Positions 1 to 11,746 are shown, counted from the first letter of the stretch. The stretch is 64,000 nucleotides of DNA from Haematococcus lacustris (GCA_030144725.1 JASKMD010000003.1:4698390-4762389); one strand, 5' to 3'. The notes: generated by a model from the sequence alone, not told the origin. A program made the numbers and translations.

Positions 1-91
<91 letters not shown>

Positions 92-178
92 CACCCTCCA
101 CCCTCACCCTCCACCCTCCACCCTCCACCCTCCACCCTCCACCCTCACACCTCATCCACCCTCACCCTCCGACCTCCC
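1..178. repeat. (CCCTCA)n microsatellite with CACCCTC variants
   Basis: A nearly pure CCCTCA hexamer run for the first ~90 bases degenerates into CCACCCTC-type units up to about 178. It is not the TTTAGGG or TTTTAGGG telomere repeat of plants and green algae. It probably lies in an intron or 5' region of the Pro-rich gene that follows. Confidence 0.85.
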
Positions 179-191
179 CTCTGCTGCTCCT

Positions 192-3100
192 GTGGCCATG
201 CAGCCCAGCAGCCTGTCTGGCACTGTGTCCTCATGCAGGCCAGGGCCACCGCCCCCTGACCCAGGACCCCCTCCTGCCCCCCCCTCACCCCCTGCCCCAC
301 ACCCTCCCAGCCCTAGCCCCAGCCCCCCACCCCCAAGCCCCCCCCCACCAGCCCCCCCTCAGCCCCCCCCCTCCCCCCCACTGCCGCCCATCCAACTCCC
401 AGCTGCTGACCCCCCCGGTGGGTGAGCCCAGCTAGCAGCCTCCCATGCCCCTGCACCTGGCAATGGCAGCGCACTCACTGACACATCCGGCTTTCACCCT
501 CCATGCTGCTGCTCTGTTTGCAGCCTCCACCCTCCCCCTCACCGCCACCCTCCCCCTCCACCCTCCCCCTCCACCCTCACCCCCTCCTCCCTCCACCCTC
601 CACCCTTCCCCCCTCCTCCATCCCCAGCCCCTCCACCCTCCTCCCTCCACCCTCCACCCTCCACCCTACCCTCCACCCTCCTTCCCTCCCCCACTCCACC
701 CTCCCTCCCCTCCATCCCCTCCTCCTTCCACCCTCCCCCTCACCCCCTTCTCCCTCCCCCTCCCCTCTACCGCCTTCTCCCCTCCCCCTCCCCTCTCCCC
801 CTCCTCCCTCCCCCTCCCCTCTACCGCCTTCCCCCTCATCTCCCCTCTACCCCCTCCTCCCTCCCCCTCCCCTCTACCGCCTTCTCCACCCTCCCCTCCC
901 CTCTACCCCCTCCTCCCTCCCCCTCCCCTCTACCCCCTCCTCCCTCCCCCTCCGCTCACCACCCTCCTCCCTCCCCCTCCCCTTCACCCCCTTCTCCCTC
1001 CCCCTCCCCTCTACCGCCTTCTCCCCTCCCCTCCCCTCTACCCCCTCCTCCCTCCCCCTCCCCCTACCGCCTTCTCCCCTCTCTCCCCTCTACCCCCTCC
1101 TCCCTCCCCCTCCCCTCTACCGCCTTCTCCCCTCCCCTCCCCTCTACCCCCTCCTCCCTCCCCCTCCCCTCTACCCCCTCCTCCCTCCCCCTCCGCTTCA
1201 CCCCCTCCTCCCTCCCCCTCCCCTTCACCCCCTTCTCCCTCCCCCTCCCCTCTACCGCCTTCTCCCCTCCCCTCCCCTCTACCCCCTCCTCCCTCCCCCT
1301 CCCCTCTACCGCCTTCTCCCCTCTTCTCCCCTCTACCCCCTCCTCCCTCCCCCTCCCCTCTACCGCCTTCTCCCCTCCCCTCCCCTCTACCCCCTCCTCC
1401 CTCCCCCTCCCCTCTACCCCCTCCTCCCTCCCCCTCCGCTTCACCCCCTCCTCCCTCCCCCTCCCCTTCACCCCCTTCTCCCTCCCCCTCCCCTCTACCG
1501 CCTTCTCCCCTCCCCTCCACCTCTACCCCCTCCTCCCTCCCCCTCCCCTCTACCGCCTTCTCCCCTCTTCTCCCCTCTACCCCCTCCTCCCTCCCCCTCC
1601 CCTCTACCGCCTTCTCCCCTCCCCTCCCCTCTACCCCCTCCTCCCCTCCCCCTCCCCTCTACCCCCTCCTCCCTCCCCCTCCGCTTCACCCCCTCCTCCC
1701 TCCCCCTCCCCTTCACCCCCTTCTCCCTCCCCCTCCCCTCTACCGCCTTCTCCCCTCCCCTCCCCTCTACCCCCTCCTCCCTCCCCCTCCCCTCTACCGC
1801 CTTCTCCCCTCTTCTCCCCTCTACCCCCCCCTCCTCCCTCCCCCTCCCCTCTACCGCCTTCTCCCCTCTTCTCCCCTCTACCCCCTCCTCCCTCCCCCTC
1901 CCCTCTACCGCCTTCTCCCCTCCCCTCCCCTCTATCCCCTCCTCCCTCCCCCTCCCCTCTACCCCCTCCTCCCTCCCCCTCCGCTTCACCCCCTTCTCCC
2001 TCCCCCTCCCCTTCACCCCCTTCTCCCTCCCCCTCCCCTCTACCGCCTTCTCCCCTCCCCTCCCCTCTACCCCCTCCTCCCTCCCCCTCCCCTCTACCGC
2101 CTTCTCCCCTCCCCTCCCCTCTACCCCCTCCTCCCTCCCCCTCCCCTCTACCCCCTCCTCCTTCCCCCTCCACTTCCCCCCTCCCCTCCCCCTCCCCTCA
2201 CCCCCCTCCCCCTCCCCCTCCCCCTCACCCCCTCCCCCTCCCCCTCCCCTCCCCCCTCCCCCTCCCCCTCCCCTCACCCCCTTCCCCCTCCCCCTCCCCT
2301 CTACCCCTCTCCTCCCTCCCCCTCCCCTCTCCCCCCTCCTCCCCCCCCCTCCCCTCCCCCCCTCCTCCCTCCCCCCTCTCCCCCCACCTCCCCCTCCCCC
2401 CCCCGTGCTTGGCTCCTGTAGCAACCCCATTCCAGTCGCACTCCCAGCAACAGGTGGGTGTGTGCAGGCTCAGGTGCTGTGCAGCAGCAGCAGCAGCAGC
2501 AGCTCAGCCTGGTCCATTGCCCCTGTCAAGCGTGTCAGGCCGTGTGGGGCGGTGTGCCGTGCAGGACAATCACTCTATGTGTCTGGTCCGTTCCCAGTGA
2601 CCAGCCTCAACACTTATGGGAACCCAGCCTTGCTGTTTGGCCCCATCACAGGCAATGGCAGGAACGTCACCTTCACCACCTGCTTCCAAGGTGCGAGCCT
2701 AGCAGCCTGGTCACCTCAGCTGCACCTGGACCTCCTCAGATCCCCCTGCCTCCCTCTACACAGACTGCACCTCTGCCCTCTGCCCGCTCCTTGTGCGCCA
2801 TGGCCTCGCCCACTGCCGGTCAGCGCTGCTGTGACCCCATGTTGCTGGCTGCTGTTGCTGCTGGGCAGGGTCAGGGTCAGGGGCAGGGGCAGGGGCAGGG
2901 GCAGGGGCAGGGGCAGGGGCAGGGGCAGGGGCAGGGGCAGGGGCAGGGGCAGGGGCAGGGGCAGGGGCAGGGGCAGGGGCAGGGGCAGGGGCAGGGGCAG
3001 GGGCAGGGGCAGGGGCAGGGGCTGGGGCTGGGGCAGGGGCAGGGGCAGGGGCAGGGGCAGGGGCAGGGGCAGGGGCAGGGGCAGGGGCTGCTGATGCTGC

Positions 3101-3811
3101 TGGTCAGGGGCAGGGACTACTGATTGCTGCAGGGACTACTGATTGCTGCAGGGACGACTGCTTGGAACTCTGCTCTCAGCCTGTACCAGACCACCACTGC
3201 GCCGATGACATTGCCCGCTGTGATGGGTCAGTGGGCCCGGTGGGTGCCCTCCCTGCAGCCTGGCTGAGGAGGAGGAGGAGGAGGCTGAGGAGGAGGCTGA
3301 GGAGGAGGAGGCAGGAGGAGGAGGCAGGGCAAAGGTCACAAGCAGGGGTCCGGGCCGAGCTGGCTGTGAGGGTGATGTGGTCAGGGGTCAGGGGGCTGCA
3401 GGGGTCAGGGGGGTCACTGCCACCCAGTAGTACCACCCTGCCTGCTGCCCTGCTGGCCCGCTGCACCCCAGAGCCCCACTCTGCTGCCCCGCTGCCCTCC
3501 CTGCCAGGTCCCACCACCAGGGGTGTGCTGGGCAGCGGTGATGGTCCCCTCTGCCTGCTGCCTTCTGCTGCCCCCTGGCCCCCACCGCCGGGGGTGTGCT
3601 GCGGCAGCGGCGGTGCTGATGCCTTGGTGCTGCGCAGGTGGCAGCCGGCACACGACGCCACCTCACCCACCTGCTCCTTTGCCACCTATCCCTAACACTT
3701 TGCCTGCGCAGGTGGCTGGCAATGATGACGCCACCTCTCCTGCCTGCTCCTTTGGCGCACAGCTGTCCAGGCTGACCACGGACCCTGACCAATGGCCTGA
3801 CCTACTGGCTG
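192..3811 (+). CDS. Hydroxyproline-rich wall-type glycoprotein with PPC-like domain, probably frameshifted
   Basis: The upstream part is open for [10 protein letters not shown] and [10 protein letters not shown] runs, the pattern of volvocine extracellular Hyp-rich glycoproteins. About 2 kb of Pro/Ser/Leu repeat follows. A globular domain starts near 2407 ([11 protein letters not shown]) and continues with a [10 protein letters not shown] stretch and NVTFTTCFQ to a donor at 2690/2691. After an intron with a GGGGCA array, an exon at 3152 restores the phase and gives [14 protein letters not shown] later exon from about 3711 reads [21 protein letters not shown]. These blocks match the core pattern of bacterial-type pre-peptidase C-terminal (PPC) domains: a TC ending a strand, then W/FxxxLxLY, then NDD. 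The next expected block, TNGLTYWLV (about 3788-3814), lies one base out of frame, so this copy may be a pseudogene or hold a sequence error. No signal peptide is visible and the 5' end is uncertain. The family is inferred from pattern only. Confidence 0.5.
540..2400 (+). repeat. Polypyrimidine Pro/Ser-coding minisatellite with higher-order structure
   Basis: About 1.86 kb is almost only C and T on the plus strand. Building blocks of roughly 27 and 54 bases alternate (CTCTACCGCCTTCTCCCC and CTCTACCCCCTCCTCC types). Marker TCCGCTTCACC recurs near 1191, 1434, 1679 and 1979, giving a higher-order period of 243-245 bases with one longer interval. Two plus frames stay open throughout, and both give Pro/Ser/Leu-rich protein. 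The minus-strand frames (EGRGREEGV type) are shadows. Confidence 0.9.
2879..3087 (+). repeat. (GGGGCA)n intronic microsatellite
   Basis: About 34 GGGGCA hexamers with two GGGGCT interruptions lie inside the intron 2691-3151 of the Pro-rich gene. It is the reverse complement of the CCCCTG motif that forms the two 612-base arrays elsewhere in the window. Two copies of an 18-base TGATTGCTGCAGGGACTAC-like segment follow it, just before the acceptor. Confidence 0.85.
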
Positions 3812-3829
3812 GTGAGTGGGCCCCAGGCA

Positions 3830-6243
3830 GCGGCAGGGGCAGGGCCAGCCCGCTGCACAATCTGACTTGTAGTGGCTGGCTGGCTGTGGTGTGACCTACC
3901 ACCTTTGCTGTACTGTACTGTAACCACCTGTGGCCCGACCTCAGCAAGGTCGACACTCTCAGCAAGGCACATAGCACACAGGATCGCAGTCCACTCAACC
4001 CGCCAATCTGAAGGGTGGCTGGCTGGCTGTGGTGTGGCCTACGCAGGCACTGCCACGAGGTCATGTCGTTTAGGGCAGTGAGCGGCAGTGAGGGGGTCGA
4101 GTAGGATTGGCCTAATAGGAATAGGGGAGGTTTTTTAGCTGTACTCCTGCCCTCCTGCTCTTGCCCTCCTTCATGCAGATGCTTAGAGCAACCGGCAATG
4201 GCAATCCAGTAGCCAACTCAACCATTTTGGTGTCAGTTGCCTTTTGAGCTGTGGTCGATCCCATCGCAACATGTCCCTATTAGAGGTGCGTGTAGCGAGT
4301 CCTGCTGCTGGGCCCGCTACTCCCCCAACACGACCTGGTGAGCCACTACCACCAAGACAGTGTTGTGTTGTAACTAGGGTACGCCCATGTTATTCTAGGT
4401 GTACGCCCATGGGTACGCCCATTTTCAATCTAGGTGGCTCAGATTCTTAGGAAAAACGAGATATTAGGCAGGAGGGACCTCGTAAAAATGTATGAAAAAA
4501 CAAGTAAAAATGTATGAAAAAAGTATGAAAAACCAAGAATTCTAGGCTGGAACCTAGAAATCTCGGACTACAATTCTAGGTTGGCGGGTAGCTCCCTAGT
4601 TGTGACGCTTGAATGCCTGTGGGGGTGGGTTAGAACCAACAACGCCTCCCTCACGCATGGGCATGCACTACTGAAGTGTTTCTGACAAGCATGTGAGGAG
4701 TTGAAGGCGCAAGCAGGGAAGGCCGTGCTGGTAGCATGGTCTTGGTTGGGCGCTTGACTGTTCGAGACTACTGCCGCTGTTTGCTGCTAAGCACTTGAGA
4801 CGTGTCAGAGCAAGCTAGGCAGTGCGGAGCAGGGGTGACCTGCAGCCCCTGGCTGCTGCTGGCTGATTTGCCCTATCCTGGCGTCAGAGTGGAGTTTGAG
4901 GCTACGGCTGCTCTGCCTCTTTTAACCAGCTGCCTCTACCTCTTACCAGCTGCCTCTACCTCTTACCTCTTACCTCTGCCCCTGACCAGCTGCCCTATCT
5001 CCTGTGGGGCTCCCTGGTCGGCATCATGCACTCACGGGATACCTCTATGCTGCAGGCTGTTCTGCCATCACCGGCACCACATGCTGCAGGCTGAACTGAC
5101 TCAGTATGGCGGCATCATGCCATCTGCCATGCTGACTCAAACGCCCCACACAACCCATGTGGCTGCAGGGGCGAGCGTCTACTTGTCCTTAGCCAGGGCA
5201 CCACATGTTGCAGGCTGTCATGGCACCACATGCTGAACTGGGCTGCCATTGTGGCGTCGTGCCATCTGCCCTGCTGACCCCTGCACCCTACACTGGCCTA
5301 CCACCTGGCTGCAGCAACGAGCGCCTTTAGTCCTAAGCCACCTGGAATGCTGCAGGCCACTTCGCCACGAGGATGAAGTTGAGCCGCCTGCATTACCCAC
5401 ATTGATCCAATCACTGCCAACATTGATCTGGCCCACCTGCGGACAGTGGGTCCCCAGTAAGCTTGGGGCACACCCCTTGTGCAGCCCAGTGGGGCACTAG
5501 AAATAATGTGCATGCACATGCATGGCCTGGCGATTCATCTGCTGGTGAGGGCGGGTGTCACGCTCCCAGTAATACGAACATGTGTCGCTCAGGCCAGTCC
5601 ATGGTGGCCTTGGGCTCATTCCTTTGACGTTGTCATGTGTAGTAGCAGTTGTTGCTGCCCAGTAGGTGCCCAGACATGTGTCGCTCAGGCCTGTCCATAG
5701 GAGGTTACACATGCTTGGCCTCACACATGGCGTCACTCTTGCGGCAGCTGACAGGGAGCCATACGGCGTACCGGTGCCGGCCCTATGCTTGGACTGTGCA
5801 ATGCATGCACAACCCTCATTGTGAGGAGCACCAGCCACATGAAATAACTGAGTTTAGTACTTCACCACAGAGTTGGTAGTTTTATAGAGATGCATGCGTG
5901 GATGTTACTTGCCTGAAGATGTGCGTGGATCAACTGACATGACAGATCTTGTCTTCCTCATGGATGCGGTTCTTCCTTGTCAGGTTCTTCACAATTCTGT
6001 AACAAGACCACGATTGAAGCCATAGCTCCATATATGACGCTTTCCTCACCGACTGGCAAACGCCCGCGGTAGCCAATGAAGAAGTAGCTATAACACCGAG
6101 GGGGTATGATTAGGTTGGTGGGGTTGCAAATGCCGGGGTAGCCAATGTATAAGTAGATGTGCCATTGAGGAGGCAGGGCTTGGGTAAATACACTCCGGAG
6201 TTAGAAAGCAAGTAAGGGAACTGCACTGAAGGCAAAGACAGTT
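3830..6243. other. Gene-poor stretch, no supportable gene
   Basis: I see no ORF with a recognisable domain on either strand. Around 4370-4570 short AT-rich direct repeats occur (GTACGCCCAT, AAAATGTATGAAAAAA, AATTCTAGGTTGG forms). Near 5040-5230 the phrase ACCACATGCTGCAGGCTG recurs, and ACATGTGTCGCTCAGGCC occurs near 5578 and 5673. These look like decayed repeat copies. Confidence 0.6.
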
Positions 6244-6380
6244 GGTCACCCCCGCCATTGGCGGCACCCCTGATAAAACTTTACTGGGTTTTAAGGGTCT
6301 TACAACAACTCTTGCGCAGGGCGGTGCAGCTCACCAGCTGATGTACACCTGTGCCGGGGCGGGCGGGGATTCTGGGAGAT
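6244..6380 (+). mobile_element. Relic of the 27-bp-TIR MITE family (one end only)
   Basis: Starting with GGTCACCCCCGCCATTGG, about 135 bases match the left end of the MITE at 28406-29093. The terminal inverted repeat differs at one base (GGCGGC for GGCTGC), followed by a diverged CACCCCTGATAA stretch and a GGGC(G/A)GTGCAGCTCA block. No matching right terminus is visible downstream, so this is a truncated, older copy. Confidence 0.7.
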
Positions 6381-6901
6381 TGGGTCGCGCTGTGCCGGAA
6401 ATGGCCTCCTTAGTGGGGCTGGTATCAATGGGCCCCGCCCCGCCCCGTCCCGCCCCGCCCCGCCGCGTGTGGGAGTGCCCTGTGTGGGGGTGGGAGGGCG
6501 AAGCTGGGGTTGGGAGGGGGTGGGAAGGGGTGCGAGGCTTAGGCGGGGGCTGGGAAGTGGTGCGGTTGCAATGCCCGTCGATGGCCCTCCAAGTTAGCTC
6601 CAACACCTCCTGCACCAATGAAAGGCTCGCGGAGCGAGCCTGGCGGGCTGGAATGTGATTGCACTTTCCGCTATGCCAGGGACGCTAGATGCCAGGCCCA
6701 GATCGCCATTAATGCCGCTAATCACCACTAGAAAAAACGACGGTGAGCAGCTGAGGTGTGTCCGCGATTGCTTGCGCCGGCATGGCCTTAAGCGCAAGTA
6801 TAGTCGCGCCGTTCGCCAGGAGACGCGCAATAATGCGCAAGTGCCAACGCGATAAACGCTACCGAGAACGGTGCTCTTTATAGTGATTCCTTGCATGAAG
6901 A
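6381..6901. other. GC-rich spacer, no clear gene
   Basis: This stretch holds a CCCCGCCCCG-rich block near 6435-6470 and GGGGTGGGAGGG-type sequence near 6485-6545. Short ORFs on both strands show no family resemblance. It may include decayed LINE sequence, but I cannot show it. Confidence 0.5.
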
Positions 6902-7924
6902 TTACCGACCCCATGTTGGGACCACCTACGTGACATATGTGCCCGGGCGCAAGGCACGGGCGCAGGGCACCGACATTGCAGAGGGACCCTCGCATCTCCC
7001 GGCACCGACATTGCAGAGGGACCCTCGCATCTCCCGGCACCCTTAGGGCTGTATGGCAGCCAGGTATGGGGCACTGCTTTCCTTGGGCATGGTGTGCAAC
7101 TCTCCAACCCAGTGCAAACACGCATGCTCAGCTTTCTCAGGTTTGCTGCCAGGGTACGTAGCTCAGTGTCAGGCCTGATGGTGCTGCATGAGTTGGGGCA
7201 GCTGCCCCTCCAACTTTACTGGCTAAGGGCTGCATGCAAGTTCTGGAACACTGCCAAACTTTCCCACAGTGACCTGCTGATGAGGGTCATCAAGGCAGAT
7301 GTGGAGTTAGGCAGGAGCTGTCAGGCTAGTTGGAGTGCTCAGTTCCAGCTTGCCGCCAGAGAGCTGATGGGGGGTGAGTTCACCTTGAGCCCGGACATGG
7401 TCCTAGGCACCAAGGCTATGGAAGTCAAGTGGCTCGAGAGGTGGGGGAGGCGTTGGGTTGGGTTTGAGGGAGACCCTAGACTGCCTGAGACGGTGCATCG
7501 GGAGAGATGTTCGTATGCTGCATGGTTTAAGCATGGGGACGGCATTGGCATCAATCACATGGCACCACACCTGCTTAATAGACAGCTATCTACAGAAGTC
7601 CGCACGAGCTTGACTAGGTTCAGGCTAGGCAACAGCGGTCTGGGGGTGGAGAAGGCTCGGTTTGAGGGGGTAACTTTCATTGATCGCACATGCACCAGAT
7701 GCACAGAGGGGGTAGTGGATGACGCCATGCATTTCATCTTTGAGTGCACTGCCACGAGTTCCATCAGGGAGCAGCCGGAGTTTGCCTTGACTTTACAGAA
7801 CAACAATGAGAACTTGCATGACTTCATGTTGAGCCCATGTGCACCTTTGTTTGTGCACCTTGCTATGAAGTGCGTTTCAGAAAGTCCCGAACCCCTTGAG
7901 GGGGAGGGCGGCCTAGCAGCCTAA
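6902..7924 (+). pseudogene. 3' fragment of a LINE (non-LTR retrotransposon) reverse-transcriptase ORF
   Basis: The frame ending at a TAA-side stop at 7924 reads LGLYGSQVWGTAF near 7043, which matches the LYGxExWG block just C-terminal of the palm in many LINE reverse transcriptases. A helical stretch follows (RMLSFLRFAARV, QLPLQLYWLRAA). Near 7600-7760 comes LTRFRLGNSGLGVEK, then the zinc-binding tail with C-x2-C-x9-H-x4-C spacing (RTCTRC, then HFIFEC). This is the usual C-terminal zinc region of LINE ORF2 proteins. The FxDD catalytic region is absent, so the copy is 5'-truncated. Between 6966 and 7037 two tandem copies of a 35-base segment (GGCACCGACATTGCAGAGGG start) sit in frame. No poly(A) tail is obvious after the stop. 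The family call is firm; the clade is unknown. Confidence 0.75.
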
Positions 7925-8612
7925 CGGCTGACGGCTTAAGCGGTGTAAGCCATCTAGCATGAAAGGGCTACAGTAGAGGAAGCTCGTCGATTTCAAGCAC
8001 TATGTTAAGGGGCTGGCACACAGCAGGCATATGGAACACCAGGTTGGGTTGAGTAACCCCCCCAACCCATGCAACCCTAACCCGTCCGCTGGGCACACTG
8101 GCTTCCCGGTAGTTCCACGTGGGCCGCTCGTTGAGAAGAGGTGCAGGGACGATGCCGCCAACCGAGTGGGGTGAACGCCTGCTTGGCCAGCAACCAATGC
8201 AGAGTGCCGCCAGTCCATCATGGCCACTGCGCCCTGACCAGCTGGCTGACCACCTGGCTCTTCACCCACCACAAGTACCGGGACCAAAAGTACCTTGTCT
8301 TGATCGCCCAGCCTCCCTCCCCCCTCTTCACACTGCCCAGCCCTGCCCTGCCCAGGCTGCCAGCATAAACACACCCAATGGCAGTGCTGCCTCAACTGCC
8401 ACCACATCCATCCAGTCATCATGTTCACTGCCCTGACCTGGCCTTGCCTGGCCAGCATAGGCCTCTGCACCCATGGCCATTTTGAAAGGCTGCAGTGCCT
8501 CCACTGCAGCTCACTGAGCCCCAGACTCTCCCTGCCTCCCAGACATGCTCTAGGCCTGTGATGACTTGACTGCCACAGCACCAGCTAGCAAGGTTAGCAG
8601 CTGCTGGAGAGC
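7925..8612. other. Intergenic, probably 3' UTR side of the calmodulin-like gene
   Basis: No supportable ORF. The sequence lies between the LINE relic and the stop codon of the minus-strand calmodulin-like gene, so part of it is probably that gene's 3' UTR. Confidence 0.5.
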
Positions 8613-10913
8613 TCATTTGGCCATCATCATCTGCGCCAATGGTAGGGGTGCAGGAGGCACATGCATGTCACACTAGTGAGTGTTAGAGTGATACAGTGGC
8701 AAGTGCAACAGCGGACCACAGCTGACACCAGGGGGCGAGAGACGACCAGAAAGGGTCCCATCACTGTACATTCGCAGAGGCAGCAACAAGTGACAAGTGA
8801 CAGGCAGGCAGGACAGCACCACTCGCCAAGCCTGACAGCATGCCTGCCGGCTGCCAGCTGCTGGCTCACCTTGATGAACTGCTCATACTCCACCCGGCCT
8901 GAGCTGTCCGGGTCCGCCTCCTTCGTCAGTGCGTCCAGCTCATCTGCACATGGGTGGCAGCCATCAGGCTCACCTCACTCTCACAGGCACAGCTCACTCA
9001 CTCTTACTCGGCTGGGCTCCAAGCGCAGTGAGCCACATGATGCACCCTGGGGTTTGGGCCACTGCCTCAATCCCACTGCTCTAGGCCATGTAGGTGGCTC
9101 CAGAGCCCCCCTGTTACAGCTTGTTGGGGATGCAGAGCTCGCCTGGCACTGCTCCTCTACCTTCTACCCAGCTGCTTTCTAGGGGGGGGGAGGGGCTTCG
9201 TTGTTGCCTTCTGTCTTAGTACTGTCTACAGGACTGCAGTGCCTGCCTGGCAGCTTCTCTTGACAGCCCTGGTCACACACCCACAGCCCTGGTCACACAC
9301 CCACAGCCCTGGTCACACACCCACAGCCCTGGTCACACACCCACAGCCCTGGTCACACACCCACAGCCCTGGTCACACACCCACAGCCCTGGTCACACAC
9401 CTACAGCCCTGGTCGCACATCCACAGCCTCAACACACTCTTTTCTGTTGGCGCAAGAACGTCTCACCATCACAGTCATATGTATCCTTACCTGAAACCCT
9501 CATGTAAACGTTGCTGCCACATTCACTGACATTCATTAGGGCCTCAAAGAGTGAGAGAGTGGTGGGGCCTGTGCCAGCTGGGCTGCTGGTGGCTGGGGTC
9601 AGCTCACCAGGCGACAGCTTCTCCCCAATATTTGACAGCACATGGCGCAGCTCTGAGGTGGTGATGAAGCCCTGGCCAGCCTGCAGGGCACCCACAGCAG
9701 CACTGAGGGACTGGGAGGGGACATCAGACACACCAGGCAGTGGCAAGGTATGCCAGGGGCAGCGCAATACGGAGGGGCACAGCCAAGGCAGTGCTCATCA
9801 TCACAGTGGGCCATGGCAGTGGGAGCTGTCGCCATTAGCGGCTCTCACCAGCAGTGAATGCCCTGTGGAGGCACCGTGAAGGCACTGTGGAGGCACCTGT
9901 CCTGGCCCTTACCTATGATGCTTGCCAAGGACTACTGCTGCAGCACGTGCTCTCACCAATAATGACCACATTTGATCAGGCTTGCTGGCTTGGCCTGTAC
10001 ATGCCGTGTAGGCGGGTGTGCCTGGCCTTAGGCGTGTGCAGTGTGTGGCAATGGGGAGACACAGGGCAGGGGTGGGTCATGACACAGGGCTCCATGGTGC
10101 TAAGAGCAGCACAGTAAGCTTACCAGCTATGCCAGCACAGAAGGCTAGCAGGACATGCGGAGTCTGTGGGCTGCGGCACCCACCTTGTCAAACACTTTCC
10201 AGGCCTTGCGCAGCTCTGCCTCGTTGTCAAAATCACGAATGTCACGCTCCATCACACTCGTGAACTCTGTGCAAGCATGGCCTTCCCTTCCTCAGCGTGT
10301 GTGACACCGCCAGCACCATGGCATGCTCTGCTGTTGCTTGAGTGCAAGCATGGTACAAAACTGGGATGCCACGGTGCACTTTGGTAGCTGTGAAGGGAGT
10401 GGACATGCTCAGCTCCTGGGTATGAGGGTGTGCTGCTTGTCAAACAACAGTCTATCCGGCACTGCCTGGCTTGACTGCACTCAACCAGGGAAATTGATGA
10501 CACCTCGACCATCTGGATCCACCTCCTTCACGATTTGTTTGACCTCCGCCTCTGTAACAATCAGAGACCAGAGATCGTGACAACCAGGATGGGTGCGCGC
10601 ACACCATATGCCTTGAATGTAGCTCATTAAGAGCAAGCACCTGTGGGGGATTTGCCTAGCGCCCTCATCACTGTCCCCAGTTCCTTGGTTGTGATGCAGC
10701 CATCTCCATCCTGCAGCCCTCAGACCCGTGGCATTGATCCAGAGTCCACCTCGCGCATTTTGCGATCACCCTCACCTTGTCGAACAATGCAAAGGCCTGC
10801 GATAACCGAGGAATGGCCCAGAGTCAACATCCGAAACCCTCGCTTGCCCATTGCAAGTCATTCGTACACACCTCCTTGTACTCCGCAAGCTTGCTGTCGT
10901 CCGCCTTGACCAT
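8613..10913 (-). CDS. Calmodulin-like protein, 148 aa, 8 exons, complete
   Basis: Exons (minus, 5' to 3'): 10872-10913, 10776-10796, 10641-10710, 10486-10551, 10184-10266, 9608-9680, 8870-8943, 8613-8630. All junctions are GT-AG and phases join without a break into 148 codons plus TGA; calmodulin is usually 149. The order follows calmodulin: AFALFDKDGDG and [14 protein letters not shown] (EF1 loop 20-31), [13 protein letters not shown] (EF2, 56-67), the linker, [14 protein letters not shown] then [13 protein letters not shown] (EF3, 93-104), [14 protein letters not shown] (EF4, 129-140), and the C-terminal MMMAK. Known of the family: Ca2+-dependent binding and regulation of target helices. 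EF1 is canonical. EF2 has Arg at loop position 5. EF3 has Ala at 3 and Gln at 5. EF4 has Gln for the bidentate Glu at 12. The C-lobe should therefore bind calcium weakly, which favours a calmodulin-like protein over the housekeeping calmodulin. Exons of 21 and 18 bases are unusually small. Confidence 0.93.
9263..9425. repeat. 20-bp minisatellite, about 8 copies
   Basis: AGCCCTGGTCACACACCCAC repeats in register about eight times, with the last two copies diverging (CACACCTAC, CGCACATCC). It lies in intron 6 (8944-9607) of the calmodulin-like gene. Confidence 0.9.
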
Positions 10914-11746
10914 TGTCGTTCAAATCTCTAACGAGTCCGACTACACTTGGGTGTTTAACTATGTGCTGAGCGTAACGTGCTTCAGAGCGATCTGTGAGCA
11001 GTTGGGCGTAAATACATGGGCTATGAGAAATGAGGCGGGTGCATGTAGGATGGGACAAGAGGCCAGCGAGTCAGGTGGGCTGAAGGGCGGGGATGCGGGG
11101 AAGGAGGAACACTAAGGGCAGACTCTGTGGGACCCAGTGGGTGGCAGACTTGAAGGGAAATCTACCAAGGGCCAATAACTGGTCCAAGGCTTATGTGATG
11201 TGCTCCAAACCACCTCACTTCCGGTCTTCTCTTATCATACCTTCTACCTGCCTATCCATGCAGCCAGGAGGGATCATCACGAGTACCATACATGTGCGCT
11301 CTGCACCAGCTGCGCGACAGGTGCCATGTCGGTGTCAGTTCCCACGGGTGCTTCCTTCACACCTCTCACACTCGCCAGTTGTTGACTATCAGAGTCGCAA
11401 TGTCTGCACCTCGCATCGCTGCTGGACGTCACAAAGGCCCACGTTGCGAGAACGTCTCGCAATAGTGTCAAGGCGCCAGGACGTAAGGAGCACATAAGAC
11501 TGTTCGCAAATGATGCGGCACAGCCAACACGTAGTTGACGCGAGATGCTAGCTGCACAATCTACTTGTTTCACTGGGACTTGGGGATGTGGTCGGCTCTA
11601 GGGTGCTGCAGTATGCGAGGCTGTCGTGTAGCTGGGAAATGGTAGGGACTCGAGTCGCAGTCTCCACCTGCAGGGCCCGCCGTGATTGCGGAACGCGACA
11701 GTCTGTACACGAACTCCCTCGCGCGCCCCGTCCCTCGCTTGCAGGC
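10914..11746. promoter_or_regulatory. Divergent intergenic region between calmodulin-like and CVNH-like genes
   Basis: About 830 bases separate the two start codons, which point away from each other, so both promoters should lie here. From about 11150 to 11465 the sequence matches, with divergence, the 380-base segments at 14614-14993 and 20296-20675. Shared blocks include ACCACCTCAC, GGTCTTCTC, ATCATCA and ACACCTCTCACAC. It therefore marks the duplicated upstream region of the CVNH-like genes. The acceptor-like CGCTTGCAG just before the ATG in both genes suggests a 5'-UTR intron. Confidence 0.5.

Noticed and set aside
1..178. Telomere candidate at the window start
   Set aside because: The unit is CCCTCA, not the TTTAGGG/TTTTAGGG repeat expected in green algae, and it grades into CCACCCTC variants.
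9263..9425. CRISPR-like regular repeat
   Set aside because: The 20-base units are contiguous with no spacers, and the context is a eukaryotic intron.
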